The notes under the pieces: generated by a model
The model's input: only the letters and a program-made list of their open reading frames with translations
Database searches by the model: none
What the model was told of the DNA's origin: nothing
DNA from: Helicobacter suis HS1
GTDB lineage: Bacteria > Campylobacterota > Campylobacteria > Campylobacterales > Helicobacteraceae
Direction of reading: 5' to 3'
Length of the DNA: 64,000 nucleotides
Assembly (NCBI RefSeq): GCF_026000295.1
Contig: NZ_AP026769.1
Coordinates: forward strand, 1,426,001-1,490,000
Translations under genes and position numbers: made by a program
In this document: positions 51,358 to 60,987 of the stretch, in pieces
How the letters are laid out: each line of letters begins with the position of its first letter
Position numbering within the stretch: position 1 is the stretch's first letter

Positions 51358-54300
51358 TTGCTACCTGTGGGATTGGAGGGTTATCCTCTTTGGATTTGGG
51401 TTTAGCCCCTAGAGATTTAAGCGGTTTATTATCCTGATAGAATTTTTTAAGCTTATCATCAATAGGCGCGATGAGGCGGTAGAAAATAGGCACGACAAGC
51501 AAACTAAGTAAAGTTGAGACAATAAGCCCACCACTCATAGCAATGCCAATAGGGGCTTTCATAGCCGAACCTTGTCCTGTAGCTAAAGCTAAGGGCAACA
51601 TGCCAAAAACCATAGCAATGGTGGTCATCAAAATGGGGCGCAAACGCGATTCGCCTGCTAAAATAACAGCCTCCTCAATGCCATGCCCTTCTTTGCGTTT
51701 TTCTTTGGCGATGTCAATAATTAAAGTGGCGTTTTTACCCACCATTCCGATGAGCAAAATCAAGCCCATTAAAGAGAACATACTCATAGGTTGGTGGACT
51801 AAACCAAGCGCAAAGAAAGCCCCTGAAAAGCTAAGTGGCATGGTGATCATAATAATGAGAGGCTCAAGGATAGACTCATAGAGTGCAGCTAAAATCATAT
51901 AAATCAAAATAAAGGCGGTAGAGATGGCTGTTCCAAAGGCAACGCTGTTTTCTTGAACTCTTTCTGACTGTCCTGTAAAAGCAAAGAAAACATTTTGTAC
52001 AAGCCACTTATCTTTGTGCGCCCTGACTTGGTTTAAAAGATCGCCCAAACTCGCCCCTCCAGCAGGTCTAGCTAAAACGGTAACACTGCGCTGGCGGTTG
52101 TAGCGGATGATGTTAGTTGGGACTTTGCGCGTGATGATCTGTACAAGCCCGTCTAAAAACATCAATTTACCATCTTTATTTTTAACCTGAATGCGCTTGA
52201 TGTCCTCCTCACTCATCTTTTTATTAGAGGGCACGCGGATAATGATGTCATATTCCATGCCATGCTCTTTAAAATAACTCACACGATTAGACCCTGAAAA
52301 AGCATTGTTAATTACAGAGGCAATACTTTGGGCTGTTACCCCGTATTTAATCGTGGCTGCACGCAAAACCCGTAACTGAAACTGGGTTTGATAGTCTGAG
52401 GTGTTAGTGTGATAACCGGCTACCTTGCCCTTGAGTTCAGGACTTTCTAATAAGAATTTTCGTAGATTTTCTACGGTTTGATCCACAAGTTTTTGATCAG
52501 AGGAATAGATATAAACCTGAAAAGCAGCGTTATCCCCACCCCCAATAAGGGGAACTTCACTTGCATTAATAGAAACTAAATCTTTGGCTTCAGGTAGGGC
52601 GCGTAGTTTGTTGCGCATCTCTTCCATGATCACAAATTGGTTACGCTTGTGGTGGTTTTTAAGTTGGACATAAAATTTACCCTTAAAGGTGCTTTGGATA
52701 TTCCCATAGCCTATTTGCATAGAATCAAACTCTACATCTGGATCGGCATCAATGACTCGTTGTAAGGCCTTCATTTTCTGCAACATGTGCTGTAAACTAA
52801 TATCTGTATCTGCCTTCACCCAGATATAAAACCTACCCCGATCTTCTTGGAGTATAAATTCCATTCCTAATTTGCTAGCCACGCGGACAGAACTAACAAA
52901 AATCCCGGCCACGACTAATAAAATAATGAGCTTGTGGTTTAAAATCCAACCTAAGAGTTTGGCATAGAGTTTGTCCATTTTTTGGAAAAAAGGCTCAGTG
53001 AAGTTATAAAACGCGGATTGTTTGGAATTTACCAAAATAGAGCTAAGCATAGGAATAACTGTAACCACTACGATATAAGAAATGGCAATAGCTAGCGCCA
53101 CTGTGATCCCAAAACTTTTAAAAAAGCGCCCCGACATGCCTGTCATACTACCCACAGGGATAAACACCGATAACAGCATAGCCGAGATAGCGATAATAGC
53201 AAAGGCAATTTCATGCACGCCTTCATAACTAGCCGTCTTTTTATCCATGCCTGATTCAAGCTTTTTATGGATATTTTCAATCACCACGATCGCATCATCA
53301 ATAATGATCCCAATAGAGAGGGTAAGAGCAACCATAGTGAGCATGTTTAAAGAAAAGCCCATCCAGTTAACAAGGGCAAAAGTTCCCATGATTGAAATAG
53401 GGATACTCATTGCTGAAACAAAGGTAATTGAAAAGCTACGCAAAAACATAAACACCACAGAAACGGCTAAAATCCCGCCTAAAATCAAGTCAAATTTAAC
53501 ATCTTCAATAGAGTGGCGGGTGTAGCTTGTGGTGTCTAAAAAGGGGCGTATATTATAGCCCGGGCTAGCCGCGCGCATGGCATCCATTTCTTTATAAATG
53601 GCATCTACAATTTTAATTTCATTAGCCCCAGCGATTTTTTGCACTTCTAATACGATGCCGGGTTCATTTCCATAACTAGCATAGGTGATGTCTGTATCAA
53701 TGCCCTTTTCAATGGTGGCAATATCGCCTAGTCTTACATTGCTCCCAATCTGGATATTGGCAATATCGCTAAGTTTGTAGCTATTACCATCTACTAAAAT
53801 TGCGTAATTCTTGGTCTTACTAATGATCTTGCCCCCGTCCATTTCAAGGTTTTGGGTGTTAAGGGTGTTGTAAAGATCATTAAAAGTTAGCCCATATTTG
53901 TTTAAAAGAGTTGGATCGGCATAGATACGGATTTGTTTTTCCTGATAGCCATTAAGCTGGACATTGCCCACGCCCTCAACCTTTTGTAGCATGGGTTTGA
54001 TCACATTTTTAGCATGATCGTTAAGTTCGGCTAAGCTCTGGGTTTTACTGCTCAAAAAGATCGAGAGAATGGCCTGCCCGCTAGTATCTACTTTATCAAC
54101 GGTGGGTTTTCTGATATTGGTATCATTAAAAGTAACAGAGGAAACCTTATTGATCACATCATTCACCGCTACTGTGATAGGTTTTTCAAGCACAAATTCA
54201 ATCGTAACCACGCTGACATTAAGCGCACTATTAGAAGTAACCTTTTTAATCCCATCAATTTCCATCACGGCTTCTTCAATTTTATCAGTTACCTTACTCT

Positions 54301-54472
54301 CTACAATGTCCGCACTTGCTCCGGGGTACTGGGTTTTAACCACCACAATAGGGTAATCCACATTCGGGAAAAGCGCCACGCTGATTTTCTTTAAGGCCAT
54401 TGTCCCAAAGAAAACAATCATGAGGGCAAACATCACAGTTGTAATGGGTCTTTCAATTGCTATTTTATACAT
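51341..54472 (-). CDS. hefC: RND efflux pump inner-membrane component
   Basis: 1043 residues, full length for an AcrB/CusA-like RND transporter: twelve membrane segments in two repeats, the proton-relay Asp pair in GIIIDDAIVVIENI, and large periplasmic loops. Exports drugs and bile salts with HefB and HefA. ATG 54472 lies 2 bases from hefB. The C-terminal tail after VPIFYRL is charged and Pro-rich. Confidence 0.95.
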   Translation of the reverse strand: MYKIAIERPITTVMFALMIVFFGTMALKKISVALFPNVDYPIVVVKTQYPGASADIVESKVTDKIEEAVMEIDGIKKVTSNSALNVSVVTIEFVLEKPITVAVNDVINKVSSVTFNDTNIRKPTVDKVDTSGQAILSIFLSSKTQSLAELNDHAKNVIKPMLQKVEGVGNVQLNGYQEKQIRIYADPTLLNKYGLTFNDLYNTLNTQNLEMDGGKIISKTKNYAILVDGNSYKLSDIANIQIGSNVRLGDIATIEKGIDTDITYASYGNEPGIVLEVQKIAGANEIKIVDAIYKEMDAMRAASPGYNIRPFLDTTSYTRHSIEDVKFDLILGGILAVSVVFMFLRSFSITFVSAMSIPISIMGTFALVNWMGFSLNMLTMVALTLSIGIIIDDAIVVIENIHKKLESGMDKKTASYEGVHEIAFAIIAISAMLLSVFIPVGSMTGMSGRFFKSFGITVALAIAISYIVVVTVIPMLSSILVNSKQSAFYNFTEPFFQKMDKLYAKLLGWILNHKLIILLVVAGIFVSSVRVASKLGMEFILQEDRGRFYIWVKADTDISLQHMLQKMKALQRVIDADPDVEFDSMQIGYGNIQSTFKGKFYVQLKNHHKRNQFVIMEEMRNKLRALPEAKDLVSINASEVPLIGGGDNAAFQVYIYSSDQKLVDQTVENLRKFLLESPELKGKVAGYHTNTSDYQTQFQLRVLRAATIKYGVTAQSIASVINNAFSGSNRVSYFKEHGMEYDIIIRVPSNKKMSEEDIKRIQVKNKDGKLMFLDGLVQIITRKVPTNIIRYNRQRSVTVLARPAGGASLGDLLNQVRAHKDKWLVQNVFFAFTGQSERVQENSVAFGTAISTAFILIYMILAALYESILEPLIIMITMPLSFSGAFFALGLVHQPMSMFSLMGLILLIGMVGKNATLIIDIAKEKRKEGHGIEEAVILAGESRLRPILMTTIAMVFGMLPLALATGQGSAMKAPIGIAMSGGLIVSTLLSLLVVPIFYRLIAPIDDKLKKFYQDNKPLKSLGAKPKSKEDNPPIPQVANEKAV

Positions 54473-54474
54473 GG

Positions 54475-55170
54475 CTACTGGATAAATCCATCCCCAAAAG
54501 TGCCCGGTACAAGAGAACTATTAGCCGGCAAAAGCGCCTCAGCGCTTACCTTACGGGTACTTGCATCAATAGTAGGATAAATTTTAGTGATGCGTACGCG
54601 TCTTTTTTCGGGTTTGCCATCAATGCTATAAACAAATACATCTCCAACTTTTACTTCGGGCAAGTATTTAGAATCAAATTGCAAGACAATTTTAGATCGA
54701 TGGCTAACTAGTCTAAATAACACCGTACTATTAGCGCTCATTCCATTGCCTAACTCAATGTTTTTACTGGCAATCACCCCATCAAAGGGCGCTCTTAAAA
54801 TTGTCTTTTCTACGATTGAATCAGCATAATCGCGATCAAACCCTAATTTCTTATAATTAGAATAATAACTGTCTAAGGTGTTTCTATCAATGGCTCTTCC
54901 AATTTTTTGGTAGCGCTCATATTGTTTTTGGGCAAAGTCATACTGCTGGATAATGGAAGCAACTTGGGATCTTTTATCCCTATTGTATAAAGTTAAGAGA
55001 ATATCCCCTTTTTTGACCTTACTGCCCACATCTACATAGATCGCATTTACAATCCCTGCAGAATCTAAAGTTAAATTAGCATCTTGAAGGGCAAGTACAT
55101 CAAAAACGGCATACACTTCTTTAGCACTAAGTCCTATCACCAATGAAAAGATCATTAAAAGTATTTTCAT
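54475..55170 (-). CDS. hefB: RND efflux membrane-fusion protein
   Basis: 231 residues: signal peptide (ILLMIFSLVIGLSAKE), lipoyl half-motifs GSKVKKGDILLTL and LRAPFDGVIASK, and beta-barrel domain with TKIYPTIDASTRKV. Links HefC to HefA. Spacing of 9 bases to hefA marks one operon. Confidence 0.93.
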   Translation of the reverse strand: MKILLMIFSLVIGLSAKEVYAVFDVLALQDANLTLDSAGIVNAIYVDVGSKVKKGDILLTLYNRDKRSQVASIIQQYDFAQKQYERYQKIGRAIDRNTLDSYYSNYKKLGFDRDYADSIVEKTILRAPFDGVIASKNIELGNGMSANSTVLFRLVSHRSKIVLQFDSKYLPEVKVGDVFVYSIDGKPEKRRVRITKIYPTIDASTRKVSAEALLPANSSLVPGTFGDGFIQ

Positions 55171-55179
55171 CTTTCTCCC

Positions 55180-56553
55180 TTAGCGTACATAATTTTGGAT
55201 TTCATGCCCACTATAAAAAATATAGTTAGCCTTTTGCATTTCGTAGTTATTTAGCGATTGGTTATAAACCACTTCTGCATCAAAACGAGTCCTTAAAGCC
55301 CTAAGATAGGTGGTAAAATCCACCAAATTAGCCGCATACCTTCTTTTAATACTATCATAGGAAATGGTGGCTGATTTTAAACTAGCCTCTGAACTGCGGA
55401 TTCGATCCACAGCCATGTATATAGATCTGCGGTAAAGCTCTTCATCTTTTTGTTGCTCCATTTTTTTATACATGAGGGTTTTTTCCTGTGATAGTTGATT
55501 TAAGCGTACATATTGTTTTTGTAAACTCAATCCAATATCGCTTAAAATATTCAAACTAACCACAATCCCTACAGTGTTTTGTTGTTGTGGGAACAAGTTT
55601 CCAAATCTATTATCCTTACCACGGGCAAATGCCGGTTTTTGGATATAGTATTGCCAGTCATCATTAATATCCACTGTAGGGTAGTAGTTGAGTGCCTTAT
55701 TTTGATAACTAATTGCTGTGATTTGTTCTCTAAGGGCGCGCAAATCTGCTCGTTCCCTGAGTGCAAAAGAGGGCTGAAGAAGAGTAGTACGGCGCAAAGA
55801 GTGGATTTTGCTATTAGTCAAATATTCTAAAGTCAAGCGGTTTTGCTCAATAGAAAACTGTATATTAGTAATATCATTCTCACTTAACGCGCTTTGTGCT
55901 TTAGCACTCTCTAATTCATCAATGGCTACCAAACCTTGATCATACAAACGCCTAATACGCTTGAGATTGAATTGTAGCTCGGCTAATCTTTCCTTATAGG
56001 CCACTAGTTGTGCCATGTTATTGAAATATTGGTAATACTGCTGTACCACTTGCAAATAAATGCTTTGCTTGGTGTATTCCATATTAGCACTACTAGAACG
56101 GTAAGAAGCCGCTTGTTGTCTAACGCCATTAACATCGCTAAAACCATTAAACAAATTTAAGGTTAGTTTCGTGTCGAGTAACTGCATACTATAGTTAGGA
56201 TAAAAAGGCGTGTTTCTGTTGCGGTGGTTAAAGGTATAACTGCCGCTTAAAGTTGGCAAAAACTTAGCTTTAGCAATGGCGTGGTTTTTAAGCGCTTGTG
56301 CTACCTGCAGCCTTGCGGCTTGGAGTGAGTAGTTGTTATTGGCATTTTTAATTAAATCTGCCAAACTTAGCGCATTCCCCTCCGTAGAAGCAAAATTATG
56401 ATCCTCTAGCCTTTCTAATCGTTTCAAATTGAGGTTAAAATCTTCTTCAGGCTGAGGTTGATACCCTTGGAGCTCTAAAGCCTGCAGGTGCAGACAAGTC
56501 AAGCAAGCTAAAAGAGCCCCCCATGCTCTCTTTTTATATGAATGTAAACTCAT
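55180..56553 (-). CDS. hefA: TolC-like outer membrane efflux channel
   Basis: 457 residues from MSLHSYKKRAWG with a signal peptide (LLACLTCLHLQA). Two OEP repeats of long helices and beta strands: ANNNYSLQAARLQVAQAL and the SEASLKSATISYDSIKRRY region. I picked ATG 56553, which follows GGAG; ATG 56565 is also in frame. First gene of hefABC. Confidence 0.92.
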   Translation of the reverse strand: MSLHSYKKRAWGALLACLTCLHLQALELQGYQPQPEEDFNLNLKRLERLEDHNFASTEGNALSLADLIKNANNNYSLQAARLQVAQALKNHAIAKAKFLPTLSGSYTFNHRNRNTPFYPNYSMQLLDTKLTLNLFNGFSDVNGVRQQAASYRSSSANMEYTKQSIYLQVVQQYYQYFNNMAQLVAYKERLAELQFNLKRIRRLYDQGLVAIDELESAKAQSALSENDITNIQFSIEQNRLTLEYLTNSKIHSLRRTTLLQPSFALRERADLRALREQITAISYQNKALNYYPTVDINDDWQYYIQKPAFARGKDNRFGNLFPQQQNTVGIVVSLNILSDIGLSLQKQYVRLNQLSQEKTLMYKKMEQQKDEELYRRSIYMAVDRIRSSEASLKSATISYDSIKRRYAANLVDFTTYLRALRTRFDAEVVYNQSLNNYEMQKANYIFYSGHEIQNYVR

Positions 56554-56608
56554 CGCAAACTCCATACTATGTTGTTGTCTAAATTGCTGTAATTATTAAA
56601 TATTAATG

Positions 56609-56685
56609 TGGTGTCCTTGGCGGGATTTGAACCCACGGCCTTACGATTAGGAATCATACGCTCTATCCAACTGAGCTACAAGGAC
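56609..56685 (-). tRNA. tRNA-Arg (CCU)
   Basis: 77 nt cloverleaf with GTCCTTG/CAAGGAC acceptor stem, AGTTGGATAGAGC D-arm, anticodon CCT in a TTCCTAA loop, GGTTCAAAT T-loop region and encoded ACCA. Confidence 0.95.
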
Positions 56686-56752
56686 CCTTCATAAGACTAA
56701 CCAAATGGCCTAAAGTTGTAGAAAGCACAACTCTAGGGGATAAAACTTAAAT

Positions 56753-57070
56753 TTACTTTTTCTTACTAGACTTTGTACCTTTGCTAGATTTTTCAGAAGA
56801 TACAATGTCTTTTAAGACCTTGCCGGGCTTAAATTTAGGCACCATTTTATCTTTAGTCATATAAGTTTTATCACTCCCGGGTACTTTCCCACTCTTGCCC
56901 TTTTGTAAAGCCACTTCAAATTTACCAAACCCCACTAATTCCACACTTTCATGGGTGCTAAGGGCTTTTTGTACGGCTCTAACAAACCCATCTAGGGCAA
57001 ATTCTGCATCTTTTCTGCTATCAAAGGACCCTGCCTCTTTCATCAATTCTACAAACTCTGCTTTTTTCAT
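56753..57070 (-). CDS. hup: HU-type DNA-binding protein
   Basis: 105 residues. MKKAEFVELMKE start, GFGKFEVALQKG and KVPGSDKTYMTK of the HU arm, with a Ser/Lys-rich tail longer than usual. HU bends and compacts DNA and protects it in acid-stressed Helicobacter. GAAAGGA precedes the start. Confidence 0.95.
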   Translation of the reverse strand: MKKAEFVELMKEAGSFDSRKDAEFALDGFVRAVQKALSTHESVELVGFGKFEVALQKGKSGKVPGSDKTYMTKDKMVPKFKPGKVLKDIVSSEKSSKGTKSSKKK

Positions 57071-57283
57071 TTATAATCCTTTCAAGTTGTTCTGTATTGG
57101 GTGCAAGGAGGGGGCATTATACTACAAAAACCCAAAAAACCCATAAATCTACGCTAATCCACACTCCATTAAAAATTGAGAATATAAATTACACCTCTAC
57201 CTATTAAAAATAGGCACAGACTTAAGAGCCCTACAAGCTAGCTATTTGTATGATAATTTTTAGTTAAATTACAAGGGGCATGG

Positions 57284-58279
57284 GTGTTACAAGTTGCAAT
57301 CAATGGAACAGGTCGGATTGGTTTGTGTGTGAGTCGCATCCTCGGGGCGCGTACAGATGTAGAACTTGTCGCCCTTAATTCTACCTGTGATACCCCTACT
57401 TTAATCCACCTTTTGCGTTTTGATTCTTTGCACAGACCCTCACTACCTATAGAAATGCTGGATACAGATTATATACGCATTGGAAGCCAACAGGTGCGTG
57501 TTTTGCATGAAAGAGATCCGGCTAAACTCAATTTTAACCCCGCTACCCTTGTTTTAGAATGCACAGGAAAGTTTAACGATCTAGAACTTTCTAAAGTCCA
57601 TCTTAAAAATGGGGTAAAACAAGTGATTATCTCTGCTCCGGCTAAGAATACGCCTACCTTTGTTTATGGAGTTAACCACACAAATTATACTGGCCAATCT
57701 GTTATCTCTAATGCCTCTTGTACCACTAACGCCCTCGCGCCTCTCTTGCATGTTTTAGATAGCCAATTTGGTTTAGAACATGCTCTCATGACTACGATTC
57801 ATAGCTACACTAACGATCAAAATCTACTAGATTCTAAACATAAAGACCTACGCCGTGCCCGTGCCGCAGCGCTTAATATTATCCCTACTACTACGGGTGT
57901 GAGTAAGGCCGTTGCGCTTATTTTACCCCACCTTAAAGATAAGATCAGCGGTTTAGCCTTGCGTGTGCCTACTCCAGATGTCAGCCTTGTAGATTTAAGT
58001 TTTGATACCCGCCTAGACTTAGATTTAGAAACTCTGCATGCTTGTTTGCAAGAGGCTACTCAAGGCGATTTAAAAGGCATTTTAGGTATTGATTCAGACA
58101 AACGGGTTTCTAGCGATTTTATCGGCTCACCCTTAAGTGCTATCTACATTCCCGATCAAAGTTTAGTTTTAGGAAAACATCATGGCAAAATTCTAGCTTG
58201 GTATGATAATGAAATGGGTTATAGCCATAGATTAGTGGATTTAGCCCTATATATTCATTCTAAAGGAAGCGTATGCTAG
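57284..58279 (+). CDS. gap: Glyceraldehyde-3-phosphate dehydrogenase (paralogue 2)
   Basis: 331 residues, start GTG 57284 (AAGGGG before it). VAINGTGRIGL, the NAD-site-like LNSTCD, catalytic Cys in SNASCTTNA and WYDNEMGYSHR. It heads an operon with pgk and corA (overlap of 7 bases with pgk), matching HP1346-HP1344, so it probably serves the main glycolytic or gluconeogenic step. Confidence 0.94.
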   Translation: MLQVAINGTGRIGLCVSRILGARTDVELVALNSTCDTPTLIHLLRFDSLHRPSLPIEMLDTDYIRIGSQQVRVLHERDPAKLNFNPATLVLECTGKFNDLELSKVHLKNGVKQVIISAPAKNTPTFVYGVNHTNYTGQSVISNASCTTNALAPLLHVLDSQFGLEHALMTTIHSYTNDQNLLDSKHKDLRRARAAALNIIPTTTGVSKAVALILPHLKDKISGLALRVPTPDVSLVDLSFDTRLDLDLETLHACLQEATQGDLKGILGIDSDKRVSSDFIGSPLSAIYIPDQSLVLGKHHGKILAWYDNEMGYSHRLVDLALYIHSKGSVC

Positions 58280-59490
58280 CTGGTATTAAGAAAATGCAAG
58301 AGGTGCTAGGGATTCAAGATGTAAATTTACAAGATAAAAGGGTGCTTATCCGCGTAGATTTTAATGTCCCTCTGGATAAAAACTTAAATATCACAGAAGA
58401 TACTAGAATGCGCGAGAGTATCCCCACGATCAACTATTGCATGGATAATGGGGCAAAATCAGTTGTTTTAGTAGGGCATCTAGGACGCCCTGAGGCTAAG
58501 GTAGAAGGACAAAAAGAGGAGAGATTTTCCTTTAGCCACCTACTTAAACGACTCGAACGGCTTTTAAATAAGGAAGTGTTATTTGCCAATTCACCCAAAG
58601 AGGCTAAGCAACTCTTAGAGACTCAAGATCACCCCATTATCTTAGTGGAGAATCTGCGTTTTTATAAAGGCGAAAAGAATAACGATCCGGAGTTTTCAAA
58701 GAAATTAGCTGCTTTGTGTGATATTTATGTTAACGACGCCTTTGGCACAAGTCATCGCAAACACGCTAGTACTTACGGCATCGCTGCCTTTGTGCCCCTT
58801 AAAGTAGCCGGCTTTTTGCTTAAAAAAGAGATCAATTCCTTTGCTAAGGCTTTGGCTAATCCTTTAAGACCCGTGCTTTTGATCGTAGGCGGGGCTAAGG
58901 TGAGCTCTAAACTCACCCTTTTACACAACATTTTAGAGCGGGTGGATAAGATTATCATCGGTGGGGCGATGAGCAATACCTTTTTAAAAGCGCTGGGGTA
59001 TGATATGCAGGCCTCTTTGGTGGAGGAGGATTTAATTAATGAGGCTTTAGGGGTTTTAAAGAAGGCAAAAGAGAGAGGGGTGCGGGTTTATCTACCTGTA
59101 GATGTGGTGAGTAGTACGCATTTAGAACACACCGATCAAGTACAAATCACCCCCGCGCAAGATATTGCGCTTAATCATATGGTTGTAGACATAGGCCCAG
59201 CTACTTCTAAGCTTTTTTCTTTAGTGATCCAACAAAGCCAGACCATTATTTGGAATGGGCCACTTGGGGTTTATGAAGTACCGCTTTTTAGTAGAGGGTC
59301 TTTTCAAATCGCCCATAGCATTTCTAATACTTACGCCTATTCTTTAATAGGTGGGGGCGATACGATTGATGTTTTAACCCGTGCGGGTTATAAAGATAGC
59401 GTGAGTTTTATCTCCACCGGTGGGGGGGCAAGTTTGGAACTTTTAGAGGGCAAAATTTTAGTTGCCTTTGAGGTGCTTGATCGCAAATAG
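58273..59490 (+). CDS. pgk: Phosphoglycerate kinase
   Basis: 405 residues: RVLIRVDFNVPLD, VLVGHLGRPE substrate loop, LLIVGGAKVSSK and the C-terminal nucleotide site GGGDT and STGGGASLELLEG. Reversible phosphate transfer between 1,3-bisphosphoglycerate and ADP. Overlaps gap; corA follows 9 bases later. Confidence 0.97.
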   Translation: MLAGIKKMQEVLGIQDVNLQDKRVLIRVDFNVPLDKNLNITEDTRMRESIPTINYCMDNGAKSVVLVGHLGRPEAKVEGQKEERFSFSHLLKRLERLLNKEVLFANSPKEAKQLLETQDHPIILVENLRFYKGEKNNDPEFSKKLAALCDIYVNDAFGTSHRKHASTYGIAAFVPLKVAGFLLKKEINSFAKALANPLRPVLLIVGGAKVSSKLTLLHNILERVDKIIIGGAMSNTFLKALGYDMQASLVEEDLINEALGVLKKAKERGVRVYLPVDVVSSTHLEHTDQVQITPAQDIALNHMVVDIGPATSKLFSLVIQQSQTIIWNGPLGVYEVPLFSRGSFQIAHSISNTYAYSLIGGGDTIDVLTRAGYKDSVSFISTGGGASLELLEGKILVAFEVLDRK

Positions 59491-59499
59491 GAGGCGGAC

Positions 59500-60459
59500 A
59501 TGGTTAATGTCTTTGCTAAAAACAATAATTTAGTAGAAGTCCATGTCTTTAGCAGTTTTGCTACCCTTTCTTTAGAGGAGAGCAATATTTTATGGTTTGA
59601 ACTCATCAACCCCACCCAAGCAGAATTAGAGTGCATTATCCAAAATTACTCCCTACACATCTATAAGCGCGAGGATTTAGAAAAAAGTACCATGACTAAG
59701 TACTGGGAAAACAGTACTTCTATTATGATCAACACCTTTTTTATCCACAAAGATAGCCCCCTAGCCTTCCACACAGAGGCCATCACTTATCTATTAACCG
59801 AAAATATTTTATTTACGATCTATGAGGGCAGTTTGCCCATTTTTGAAGATGTACAAAAGCGCATTTTAGCTAGCCCTAAAAAGTTTCAAGATGGCTTTGA
59901 TATTCTGGCTAAAATTTTAGAACTCTACTTTGAAAAGGGGGCAGATTGTTTAGAGGAGGTAAATCGCGAAACTAGCGCTTTGCGAAAACACATTGTTTTA
60001 GAGCAGGAGGAACTTGACCACGAGGATATTTTAATCACCCTCTCCTTTTTGCAAGAATTTACTATGGAGCTGCGCGACTCGCTCTTTGATAAACGGCGCA
60101 TCATCACCACCCTACTTAAAAGTAACAAAGTAGATAGCGAGACCAAGAAAGACTTTACTATTATCTTGAAAGATTTTAACTCTTTAGTGGACTTTAGCAC
60201 GGCTAATCTCAACGCCTTAGATAATATCCAAAATCTTTTCACCTCACAGGTTAATGTGGAGCAAAATAAAATCATTAAGCTCTTTACAGTGGCTACTATG
60301 GCGATGATGCCCCCTACTCTAATTGGTACGATCTATGGAATGAATTTTGAAGTGATGCCAGAATTGCGTTGGGAATTTGGCTATCCTATGGCGATTGTGG
60401 CAATGGTGATCTCTACGATCTTGCCCATTCTTTACTTTAAAAAGAAAGGCTGGCTATAG
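59500..60459 (+). CDS. corA: CorA-family magnesium/divalent cation channel
   Basis: 319 residues: large helical cytoplasmic domain and two C-terminal membrane helices with the YGMNFEVMPE selectivity signature. Takes up Mg2+ and possibly Ni2+/Co2+. GGAGG precedes ATG 59500. Confidence 0.95.
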   Translation: MVNVFAKNNNLVEVHVFSSFATLSLEESNILWFELINPTQAELECIIQNYSLHIYKREDLEKSTMTKYWENSTSIMINTFFIHKDSPLAFHTEAITYLLTENILFTIYEGSLPIFEDVQKRILASPKKFQDGFDILAKILELYFEKGADCLEEVNRETSALRKHIVLEQEELDHEDILITLSFLQEFTMELRDSLFDKRRIITTLLKSNKVDSETKKDFTIILKDFNSLVDFSTANLNALDNIQNLFTSQVNVEQNKIIKLFTVATMAMMPPTLIGTIYGMNFEVMPELRWEFGYPMAIVAMVISTILPILYFKKKGWL

Positions 60460-60987
60460 CGATTCTACAATCAAGAGAGCTAACACCACACAACCTAAAA
60501 TAAAGGCGGTGGCAATCCCTTTTAAATTTTTGTATTTTAAAGCCATTAAAAGCCCGCTGGCATAAAACAAACATAAAAACACCCCAAAGGCAAAGCCCAA
60601 AACCACAAGAGCTTTACCCGCCCTACCCTTATGGATTTGCATAAGCACCCCTAAAAAATTGCGCTTAATGCTTGTAATGGTGCTAGTGTTGCCCTGAGAA
60701 CTTAAATTGATTTCATAGCCAGCCGTGCCAATAATCAAAGCTTCTCTGCGCTTTCTAGGCTCAATTTTAGAGGGCAGGGGGATTTTATTTTGTTTAAGAA
60801 AATTAAGCAGAAAATCTAATTCTTGTTTAGCAGAAACAAAGGGTACTTGCCATTTTTTAATCTCCGCCCCGCTCTCTGACTTAACCCCTAAAAAGAAGGC
60901 AAGCCCACTGATGACAAATAGCAAAGCCATAGGCAAAAAAAACATACTGGTGTGTATATGAAAAAGGCGCGCCCATTTAGTACTCAT
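60454..60987 (-). CDS. PepSY-type membrane protein
   Basis: 177 residues: an N-terminal membrane helix (FFLPMALLFVISGLAFFLG), an extracytoplasmic domain and two C-terminal helices with HKGRAGKALV between them, the layout of short PepSY_TM proteins. Role unknown; relatives accompany iron or protease systems. Overlaps the Gss-like gene by 4 bases and corA at the other end. Confidence 0.7.
   Translation of the reverse strand: MSTKWARLFHIHTSMFFLPMALLFVISGLAFFLGVKSESGAEIKKWQVPFVSAKQELDFLLNFLKQNKIPLPSKIEPRKRREALIIGTAGYEINLSSQGNTSTITSIKRNFLGVLMQIHKGRAGKALVVLGFAFGVFLCLFYASGLLMALKYKNLKGIATAFILGCVVLALLIVESL

Noticed and set aside
40594-58279. Gap genes as another displaced copy
   Set aside because: They are diverged full-length paralogues 17 kb apart, each intact.
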